The translations under genes and the position numbers were made by a program. Below the pieces are notes generated by a model. The model was not told the DNA's origin. It saw only the letters and a program-made list of their open reading frames with translations, and searched no databases. Positions 58,089 to 64,000 of a stretch of DNA of 64,000 nt are shown in pieces (position 1 is the stretch's first letter; every line of letters begins with the position of its first letter). Origin of the DNA: Terriglobia bacterium (GTDB lineage Bacteria > Acidobacteriota > Terriglobia > Terriglobales > Acidobacteriaceae); contig JAIQET010000009.1 in assembly GCA_020073645.1 (NCBI GenBank), forward strand, positions 1 to 64,000. Reading direction: 5' to 3'.

Positions 58089-59390
58089 CTACGCGGCGTC
58101 GGTAGCGTCCAAGCCCAAACCTTCCAACTCAGCCTCCTCGCTCGCCGGCTGCATCACCCGGCCGCGATTCATCGCCTCGGGACAGATCAGATCCAGCACC
58201 GGGGTGGTCATGAAGGTCGTAAACAGCGCCATCATCACCATCATGGAGAACAGAACCGGCGAGATGACTTTGATATCTAATCCGATATTGAGGATCACCA
58301 ACTCCATGAGTCCGCGGGTATTCATCAGCGTGCCCAGCCCGGCGGCTTCCCGCAGTGGCATGCCTGTCAGCGATGCGGCTAAGGTTGAGCCTCCCAATTT
58401 TCCGGCGGTGGCCACAAGAATGATCAGCCCGCAGTAGATCCACATCTCCGAGCCCTTCACCAGCCCAATGTTGGTGCGCAATCCGGTAAACGCGAAGAAC
58501 AAGGGCAGCAACAAGGTGACGGTGATAGTCTCAAAGCGATCCAGCACATAGCGGACAAATTTGTGGCCCTTGGGCATGATTGCGCCCATCAAGAATGATC
58601 CGAACAGCAGGTGGATTCCCAACCACTCGGTGCACAGCGCCGAAACCAGCACCAGCAATAGCATCAAGGCCAGCAGGTTTTCGCTCAGAGCACCGCGCTC
58701 GCGATAGATGGTTTCGAAACGTCGCAGCAGACGCTGCACGCCATGAATCATGATGAAGGCGAAAGCAACGATTCCGCCCAAGGTGACCCAGATCGGGGTG
58801 GCACTGTGGGCAGAACGGATCAGCACCACGATGTAGGCCAGGATGCACCAGCCGGTGACATCATCCACTGCCGCGCAGGCGATGGCCACCGTGCCCAAGC
58901 GGCTCCCCAGCATGTCGCGTTCGGTGAGGATGCGTGCCAGCACCGGGAATGCCGTGATGCTCATGGAAGCGCCCATGAACAACGCGAAGCTGGTAAAGGC
59001 TACGCTGTTGTCCGACACTCTGGGGTAAAGGTAAAGCGCGAGAACCGAAGCCAGCACGAAAGGAGCGGTGATGCTGACGTGGCTGGTCAGGATGGCGGCG
59101 TGACCCTGCTTCTTCAATTCCTTGGGATTAATTCCCAGGCCGACCAGGAACATGAAGACGACCACACCCACCTGGCTCAAGGCGTTCAGGAATCCCAGAC
59201 TCGACGGCGGAAACAAATACGCGGAAACCTGGGGCGTCATCCAGCCCAGCAAGGACGGGCCCAGCATGATGCCGGCGAACATCTCACCCACGACTCGGGG
59301 CTGGTGAATTTTCTGGAAGAGGGCTCCTGCCGTGCGGCACACCGCCAGCACTACCGCAATCTGCAGAACGAGCGTGAATAGGTTAGGCAT
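58089..59390 (-). CDS. CPA2-family cation:proton antiporter
   Basis: ATG 59390 gives 433 residues. It shows about 12 helices with CPA2 features: QPRVVGEMFAGIMLGPSLLG, FMFLVGLGINPKELKKQGH, ASMSITAFPVLARILTERDM, the Asp pair in AAVDDVTGWCILAYI, LFFAFTGLRTNIGL and MNTRGLMELVILNIG. The C-terminal TrkA-N/RCK regulatory domain of KefB/KefC is missing, so it is the short form. It overlaps the upstream gene at 59390 by one base (TGATG) and is probably translated together with it. Confidence 0.93.
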   Translation of the reverse strand: MPNLFTLVLQIAVVLAVCRTAGALFQKIHQPRVVGEMFAGIMLGPSLLGWMTPQVSAYLFPPSSLGFLNALSQVGVVVFMFLVGLGINPKELKKQGHAAILTSHVSITAPFVLASVLALYLYPRVSDNSVAFTSFALFMGASMSITAFPVLARILTERDMLGSRLGTVAIACAAVDDVTGWCILAYIVVLIRSAHSATPIWVTLGGIVAFAFIMIHGVQRLLRRFETIYRERGALSENLLALMLLLVLVSALCTEWLGIHLLFGSFLMGAIMPKGHKFVRYVLDRFETITVTLLLPLFFAFTGLRTNIGLVKGSEMWIYCGLIILVATAGKLGGSTLAASLTGMPLREAAGLGTLMNTRGLMELVILNIGLDIKVISPVLFSMMVMMALFTTFMTTPVLDLICPEAMNRGRVMQPASEEAELEGLGLDATDAA

Positions 59391-59890
59391 CAGTGAGCCC
59401 CCTTGGTTTCGACAGGGGTTCTCAACGCACGGATCTCTACCGGTGCGCAAGAGGGACAGCCATTGGCGGACAGCATCCCAACCAGCGATCTGGGATCGGC
59501 ATTGGGGTCGACGGTGGCGGTCAGGGACAGCGCATGATCCCCGGTGCAACCGGTTCTTGAGGCTCCAGCTGACGGCGGGACGATCGAAGCCTTAAGCGTA
59601 GTTCCTTCGATGACTCCCGAGGCCGCGGCTTTCGCCCGGTTGTTGAAATCCAAAACCAGATTGGCACCCGATTGCGAGATGGTAAGAGTTGAGTTCTGGT
59701 TGGACAGGAGCGATTCCGCGCAAGGAAGCGTCGCAAGCCGGCTGCCGTCGGCTTGCCACGTCCACACGCCGTCCACCGAAAGTGGGGCAGTGAGGCCGCG
59801 CCCGTGCCGCAAGACCCCGACCAACCCCAGCACTGGCAGGAGCACGAGTAGCACGTACGCAATCACGAAATTCCTGTTGCTAGGAGCCAT
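59390..59890 (-). CDS. Membrane-anchored hypothetical protein
   Basis: 166 residues with one N-terminal helix (NFVIAYVLLVLLPVLGLVGV) and a soluble part containing VDGVWTWQADGSRLATLP, LTISQSGANLVLDFNN and GVIEGTTLKASIV. The pattern of beta-strands with 'G.W.......L.I.Q.G..L...F......G.I.G..L' resembles small lipocalin-like or META-type domains. It has a late cysteine pair (NGCPSCAPVE). Possibly an accessory subunit of the antiporter that follows. No family is certain. Confidence 0.65.
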   Translation of the reverse strand: MAPSNRNFVIAYVLLVLLPVLGLVGVLRHGRGLTAPLSVDGVWTWQADGSRLATLPCAESLLSNQNSTLTISQSGANLVLDFNNRAKAAASGVIEGTTLKASIVPPSAGASRTGCTGDHALSLTATVDPNADPRSLVGMLSANGCPSCAPVEIRALRTPVETKGAH

Positions 59891-59965
59891 ATTGGACCCT
59901 TGAGTGCGCGATGCAACTTGGAGATCCTGTTACCTGGAACGCGCTCCCCACGAGCGCCCTGCAGC

Positions 59966-61321
59966 TCAGGCCCCGGCTGCCACAAAAGCGTTGGCAGTGA
60001 GGTCTCCGAGCAGGTTGTGCCAAACGTGTTTCGGGTTGCGCTCCACCTCGGTGACAATGGAACGCATCCGCGCTAGAACCGGTGGTTCCTGCTCTTCGTA
60101 AACGTCCCCCTGCAACAGCTTGAGAACGTCCAGGCGATAGCGAGGATCCAGAATGAACGCCGTGAACAGCACGTTCAACCGGTAGTAAACCGAGATAAAG
60201 TTATACCAGTTCCGGGTACCGCGGCGGATGGTGGTTTCGAACTGGTTGAACCCTTCACGAGTGAAGTTGCCGGTTTCCATGGCTTGCAGGATGTCGGCAC
60301 TGGCAATGCGTGAACTGTTCAGCGCGATGCTGACTCCGGTGGAGAAGATCGGGTCCACGAAGCGGCCCGCGTCGCCGACCAAAACCAGACGGTCGCCGGC
60401 AAGCTGCTTCATGGCATAGCTGTAGTCGCCTTCTTCGCGGAAGGGGCGAACCTGTTGCGCGGCCTTCAGTCCAGCGAACAAGTCGGGACGGCTGGCTACG
60501 CAGTCCCAGAAGAATTGCTCTCGCGATTCTTTCCGTGCCGCGAAGTTCTTCTTCTGGGTGACCACACCGATGCTGGTAACCGACTCGGTGATGGGGATCT
60601 GCCAAATCCAACTGTTGGTGATCGGCAGGAAGTGGACGTAGATGTAGTTGGTCAGGTTCTCTTTGTAGGCCATGGCGCGACGGTCATAGCCGTCGAACCA
60701 GGTGTGAATGGCATACTGATCAAACACCGGATCCTTGATGCGCCATTTCAACTGGTTGCCGACGGTGGTTCGCCGGCCGCTGGCGTCAACCACCATGCGT
60801 ACGGTGGTACTGCACTCCTTCTTGCCGATGCTGTACTTGATCGCCGCATACGGGGTTTCGGAGAAGTCCACGCCCTGGACTGCGACGCCCTCGTAGACCT
60901 TGGCGCCGAACCCGTTGGCGTGGTGCAACAGCATGTTGTCGAAAATGCCACGGTCCACGTGATAGGTGTGGATCTGGTCGACCCCGGGCTGGTCACGCTC
61001 AGCGAAACGAATGTCCGCCTTGCTATCGGCTGCGAGGCCGTCCAAGTCGTGTTTGTAGGACTTGGTGCTACCGCTCGAAGTCCAGACCGCGCCGTATTTG
61101 TAGGGGAACTTGGCTTCCTCCATCTTTTGCAGGAAACCCAGCTCTTTGAACACCCTGGTCGAGGATGGAACCAGGGACTCGCCAACGTGCGGTCGAGGAA
61201 AAATCTCGCGTTCGAACACCGCGCAGTTGATGCCGGCTTTCGCCAGGTAAGCCGCCATGCTCGAGCCGGCGGGACCGCCTCCAATAATCCCCACGTCGAA
61301 GTCAGGAACGGAAAAGTTCAT
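59966..61321 (-). CDS. Flavin-dependent halogenase-like monooxygenase
   Basis: 451 residues. FAD-binding GIIGGGPAGSSMAAYLAKAG lies near the N-terminus, followed by FEREIFPRPHVGESLVPSS, VVDASGRRT, then SWIWQIPITESVTSIGVV and VLVGDAGRFVDPIFSTGVS. The WxWxIP sequence (WIWQIP) and the GG/FPR-HVGES block are those of tryptophan/phenol halogenases and close relatives such as CmlS and PltA. It may halogenate or hydroxylate a carrier-bound or small aromatic substrate. There is no reductase, carrier protein or other biosynthetic gene next to it, so the halogenating role is inferred only from motifs. Confidence 0.85.
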   Translation of the reverse strand: MNFSVPDFDVGIIGGGPAGSSMAAYLAKAGINCAVFEREIFPRPHVGESLVPSSTRVFKELGFLQKMEEAKFPYKYGAVWTSSGSTKSYKHDLDGLAADSKADIRFAERDQPGVDQIHTYHVDRGIFDNMLLHHANGFGAKVYEGVAVQGVDFSETPYAAIKYSIGKKECSTTVRMVVDASGRRTTVGNQLKWRIKDPVFDQYAIHTWFDGYDRRAMAYKENLTNYIYVHFLPITNSWIWQIPITESVTSIGVVTQKKNFAARKESREQFFWDCVASRPDLFAGLKAAQQVRPFREEGDYSYAMKQLAGDRLVLVGDAGRFVDPIFSTGVSIALNSSRIASADILQAMETGNFTREGFNQFETTIRRGTRNWYNFISVYYRLNVLFTAFILDPRYRLDVLKLLQGDVYEEQEPPVLARMRSIVTEVERNPKHVWHNLLGDLTANAFVAAGA

Positions 61322-61506
61322 AGTCGGGCGTCTCTCTCTCCAGATTTTGTCTACGGCAAACGTACGTTTCGGCTGGGAGGGCCTAGGGCGGCTGCACTAG
61401 CCACCCATCTGCGAGTCACTTTCAACCGGCAGGTCACCCGGCGCTGAACATCACTCCACGCACGGGCATCTTGGGTTGGACCGCAACGAGCGGTACGGAT
61501 TACCGA

Positions 61507-61911
61507 CTAGGAGAGAACGGGAGGCGAACGATCGCCGGGAGCGTGAGGGAACAATATCTCTGCGGATTTCTCCGGCAGGGGCGAAACGTGTTCGATCACC
61601 TTGCGGCTGGCAGCAGGCAGAGCGGCAGCAGAAATCAGGTAGACCGCGGAAACTCGGCCATCCAGATCTGACGCTGCTGCTTTGGAAGGCGATTGCAGGG
61701 ATGATTCTTGACTCTGCGTGAACTCCTGCTGGACGAGATCGTCGTCCGGGGTGAGCGCCGAGAAAACGAACCCCAACATGCCCAGCGCTGCCAGCACACC
61801 CACCAGCAGACGGCGCCGCTTCCCAACATCAGACGGAAACCCACGCAGCCATACCATGGATGGCGGGATGGCCAGCAGCAGCCAGCAGGCGTTGTAAGCG
61901 AACACCCCCAT
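61507..61911 (-). CDS. Hypothetical membrane protein
   Basis: GGAG 4 bases upstream favours ATG 61911 (134 residues) over the longer frame to 61977. Two N-terminal helices (AYNACWLLLAIPPSMVWLRG and LLVGVLAALGMLGFVFSAL) flank a basic loop (GKRRR), followed by an unstructured polar tail of about 70 residues (QQEFTQSQESSLQSPSKAAA). No known domain. The topology suggests a small inner-membrane protein with an exposed tail. Confidence 0.5.
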   Translation of the reverse strand: MGVFAYNACWLLLAIPPSMVWLRGFPSDVGKRRRLLVGVLAALGMLGFVFSALTPDDDLVQQEFTQSQESSLQSPSKAAASDLDGRVSAVYLISAAALPAASRKVIEHVSPLPEKSAEILFPHAPGDRSPPVLS

Positions 61912-62219
61912 AGGTCTCCGCTTTCGGTGCAGTTGAACTGCCAACCGGAAACAACCCTGTAAGTAACTGAAAAACAAGTCATAACACCTGCACCGTGTGC
62001 AAAACGGGCACCCTACTCGCGGCTGCCGTCTGCAACAAGTTGCCTAAGAATCTAAGAAAACTGCGTCTACGGGGAAAGGTCGTTCCCGGCCTCGCTTGTC
62101 AATCGATCGTCTCTGGCGTGTCGCCATGATTTGACAAGAGCCAGCAATACGTCCCCGACGTTCCGGAATCTAACCACGCAACGGCAGCAACGACCCCGAG
62201 AATTCCCAGGAGGCAGACT
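61912..62219. other. 308-bp non-coding spacer with long-spaced inverted repeat
   Basis: No gene seen. CTTGTCAA (62095-62102) and TTGACAAG (62131-62138) form a perfect 8-bp inverted repeat 28 bp apart, which could be an operator or the base of an RNA stem. An AGGAGG at 62209-62214 belongs to the following gene. Confidence 0.45.
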
Positions 62220-62510
62220 GTGGATGCGTCATACATTTCCCTGTGCGGGATGGTATGGTCGCAGTTTGGAGAAGAGGATGCCGGGCTGGAGTTGATTCGC
62301 GCGTTGGGCTCGCCGGAGCAGGAGATGCGCGTGCTGGCGCGCGCTATGCTCGACCAGGCGGGGGAAGGCTCAAAGGAGCTCATGGGACGGGCGCTAGCCC
62401 AGCAGGAGATGTGGCTGACCCAGGCCTTTCTCTACGGCTTTGAATCCGATCCGGACTCGAGAATGAAGAACCTGCATGCAGGCATCTGGTTTCCGGCTGC
62501 TTCGGCCTAG
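62220..62510 (+). CDS. Small hypothetical protein, HEAT-like
   Basis: GTG 62220 with a good AGGAGG six bases upstream gives 96 residues. The sequence LELIRALGSPEQEMRVLARA looks like one HEAT/armadillo-type helical hairpin, followed by QAGEGSKELMGRALAQQEMW. There is no signal peptide. Function unknown; the strong ribosome site supports its being real. Confidence 0.6.
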   Translation: MDASYISLCGMVWSQFGEEDAGLELIRALGSPEQEMRVLARAMLDQAGEGSKELMGRALAQQEMWLTQAFLYGFESDPDSRMKNLHAGIWFPAASA

Positions 62511-62520
62511 ACAAGAAAAT

Positions 62521-62548
62521 CCCTGCGGCGTGATCGCGCGCCGCAGGG
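62521..62548 (-). terminator. Terminator between convergent small genes
   Basis: CCCTGCGGCG (62521-62530) pairs with CGCCGCAGGG (62539-62548), a 10-bp stem. On the minus strand it is followed by ATTTTCTTG, about 40 bp beyond the stop codon of the gene at 62591, which is the likely client. It may also stop transcription from the plus-strand gene. Confidence 0.8.
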
Positions 62549-62590
62549 TCTGCCACGGCCCCGGTTGCTACCTCCTCGTGGCAAAATCGG

Positions 62591-62914
62591 CTACTTCATG
62601 GTCTGATCCGGCAGCATGCTGACGCTGGAAACGGTCAGCGTGCCGTCTTCCACCGAGCCCGCCACCTTCACGTGATGGCCCTCGTGGCCCTTCAAGGCGT
62701 CCTGGTTGGCAACCCTGAGGACGCTCTGGTTGGCGTCGTTGACAAAGACCCGCGCCTGGCCGGCGTCGGTGCACTTCCTGGCACAAGCCGCGTCCACTTT
62801 GGCGCCGCACTTGGCATCGCTCACCCAGCCCGTCCAGGTACCTGAGTTCGCGGCTGCGAATGCACCCGTTGCCACCAGGGCCAGCAGGGCCGTCCCTGCA
62901 AATGTCCGCTTCAT
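62591..62914 (-). CDS. Small exported protein with paired cysteines
   Basis: 107 residues with signal peptide MKRTFAGTALLALVATGAFA. The mature part begins GTWTGWVSDAKCGAK, continues ACARKCTDAGQARVFVND and ends in HHVKVAGSVEDGTLTVSSV. Cys pairing (AKCGAK with AACARKC) and the late beta-strands suggest a small OB-like periplasmic domain of the kind frequent in acidobacteria. Its exact function is unknown. It diverges from the sigma-factor gene. Confidence 0.75.
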   Translation of the reverse strand: MKRTFAGTALLALVATGAFAAANSGTWTGWVSDAKCGAKVDAACARKCTDAGQARVFVNDANQSVLRVANQDALKGHEGHHVKVAGSVEDGTLTVSSVSMLPDQTMK

Positions 62915-63105
62915 AGTTTCCTCCAGATGGAATGAAGAAACCCGGGTTCCCCGGCAACTTGTCCTGGGCCCAACAATGCTGCTATGTTTTCGCCGCAGCC
63001 ATTGCCGGCCTGGGATGCCGTTGTGGTAAGTACGCAGGCCAGGTTGAAAAGGATGGCCGACAATCCGCCGCAGTGCAGGCTTCGTACCTCAGAAAGGAAG
63101 AGCTG

Positions 63106-63654
63106 TTGTCGAGCGCTGAGTTACAAGGGGTTTCGACCGACGTTACGTTGGTGTCGGCGATCCGCTCCGGCGACGAGAGCGCCATGGGCGTGCTTTACGA
63201 CCGCTACTCTTCCATCGTGTACTCGGTTGCCCTGCGGGTTTTGGGCGATACCGGTGCGGCCGAAGATGTCATGCAGGAAGTGTTCATGCAACTGTGGCGC
63301 AATCCCGGATTGTTTGATTCCAGCCGCGGGAATTTGGGTGCCTGGCTGGCGGTGATTGCCCGCAACCGTGCGATTGATGCGCTAAGAAAGCGCCATCCGC
63401 AAACTGATATCGAGGGTGTGGTGCTGTCCGTTGAACAGGACATGGCGGGTGCGGCGGAACGGGCCAGGGCCATGGAGAAGGTGCGAACCATCCTCGCGGC
63501 AATGCCTGCGGCGCAGCGCATCGCATTGGAGATGGCTTACTTCGAGGGGCTGACGCACACCGAAATTGCGGCCAAAACAGGAGAGCCTTTGGGTACGATC
63601 AAGACGCGAATTCGTGCCGGATTGCTGGCTTTGCGCAAAGCTTTTAGCGGATGA
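63106..63654 (+). CDS. ECF sigma factor
   Basis: A GGAAGAG sequence 5 bases upstream supports TTG 63106 (182 residues); a GTG at 63073 is the alternative, and the frame is open to 62932. Region 2 is present (YDRYSSIVYSVALRVLGDTG, AEDVMQEVFMQLWRNP, NRAIDALRKRHP) and region 4 (MPAAQRIALEMAYFEGLTHT, EIAAKTGEPLGTIKTRIRAG). It directs RNA polymerase to stress or envelope promoters. It overlaps the following anti-sigma gene by 4 bases (ATGA), the normal arrangement of an ECF pair. Confidence 0.95.
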   Translation: MSSAELQGVSTDVTLVSAIRSGDESAMGVLYDRYSSIVYSVALRVLGDTGAAEDVMQEVFMQLWRNPGLFDSSRGNLGAWLAVIARNRAIDALRKRHPQTDIEGVVLSVEQDMAGAAERARAMEKVRTILAAMPAAQRIALEMAYFEGLTHTEIAAKTGEPLGTIKTRIRAGLLALRKAFSG

Positions 63655-64000
63655 CGGTACACGAACAGTTTGCCGAGGACCTGGCGCTATACGCGCTGGG
63701 CACACTGCAGGGCGACGAGCGCGTCGCGCTGGAGAAGCACGTGGAGGAGTGTGCGAACTGCCGGTTGGAGCTGCAGCAGTTGCGCGGGGATATGGCGCTG
63801 ATGGCCCTGGCGGCCGCGGGGCCGACACCTCCGCGCCGGGCCCGGCAGCGGCTGATGGACGCATTGGCACGCGAGCCGCGACTGCCTGTTGCCGTGCAGA
63901 CGAGGTCACCCCGGCGGTCGTGGTGGGGATCCCTAGGGTGGGTGGCAGCCGCGGCTGCGCTCATCTTCGCCTTGATGTTGCGGAGGGAAAATGCGTCATT
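63651..64000 (+). CDS. Zinc-type anti-sigma factor, N-terminal part
   Basis: Truncated by the window end; 116 codons are visible from ATG 63651. The start EQFAEDLALYALGTLQGDER, then HVEECANC gives the His-x3-Cys-x2-Cys anti-sigma zinc motif (ZAS domain). A transmembrane helix begins near the end (GWVAAAAALIFALMLRR), so the rest is extracytoplasmic. It binds and inactivates the sigma factor encoded just upstream until a signal releases it. Confidence 0.9.
   Translation, partial: MTVHEQFAEDLALYALGTLQGDERVALEKHVEECANCRLELQQLRGDMALMALAAAGPTPPRRARQRLMDALAREPRLPVAVQTRSPRRSWWGSLGWVAAAAALIFALMLRRENAS

Overview
The window is a GC-rich chromosomal segment with no rRNA, tRNA, CRISPR array, transposase or phage gene that I can see. 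Gene content and style point to a soil or sediment acidobacterium of the Terriglobia (Koribacter-like) type: a Tad pilus locus, several GT87-like membrane glycosyltransferases, secreted S53 peptidases, SpoIIE/STAS partner-switching proteins, TrbI-like exported proteins and an NfeD-slipin pair. That placement is inference from gene content, not a computed phylogeny. Many genes start with GTG or TTG, and 4-nt start/stop overlaps are common.

Layout. 1-2.6 kb: end of an ABC exporter, a methyltransferase and an FAD oxidoreductase. 2.7-6.8 kb: minus-strand STAS protein, FHA-GAF-SpoIIE phosphatase and a sodium:solute symporter. 7-14.5 kb: six polytopic, mostly GT87/GT-C-like membrane proteins in alternating orientation. 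14.7-24.9 kb: a Tad locus (two Flp pilins, CpaB, secretin, TadZ, TadA, TadB, TadC) followed by a DUF192 protein and a long Pro/Gly-rich protein with a TonB-like C-terminus. 25-30.5 kb: serine hydrolase, a second GT-C-like protein, a CPBP-like membrane protein and an NDH-2. 30.6-33.7 kb: a tandem duplication of two secreted S53 peptidases, each with a conserved leader. 34-38.5 kb: TPR protein, NfeD protease, slipin and SPOR protein. 38.5-44.3 kb: molybdopterin oxidoreductase, ArsR regulator, a large hybrid histidine kinase and a divergent HD-GYP response regulator. 44.4-47.1 kb: small exported proteins. 47.4-53.5 kb: a peptidoglycan block with a beta-lactamase-like/NamZ fusion, a second serine hydrolase, MurQ and MurA. 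53.6-56.4 kb: rpsO-pnp. 56.6-62.9 kb: a zinc-ribbon/Sel1-like protein, a CPA2 antiporter, a flavin-dependent halogenase-like enzyme and small proteins. 63.1-64 kb: an ECF sigma factor with a truncated anti-sigma factor.

How the genes work together. Clear functional groups are the Tad pilus machine; MurNAc salvage (NamZ plus MurQ) next to MurA; rpsO-pnp; the NfeD/slipin membrane quality-control pair; the SpoIIE/STAS partner switch; and the ECF sigma/anti-sigma pair.

Signals not explained by genes: (i) short tandem arrays with strict 7-bp period in at least five intergenic spacers; (ii) a dispersed palindrome GCCGGCG-N3-CGCCGGC at three spacers; (iii) a conserved leader hairpin, with base changes that keep pairing, upstream of both S53 genes; (iv) a perfect 10-bp palindrome abutting a TATAAT box. 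These, plus the NamZ fusion and the Tad-linked TonB-like protein, are the best candidates for something undescribed.
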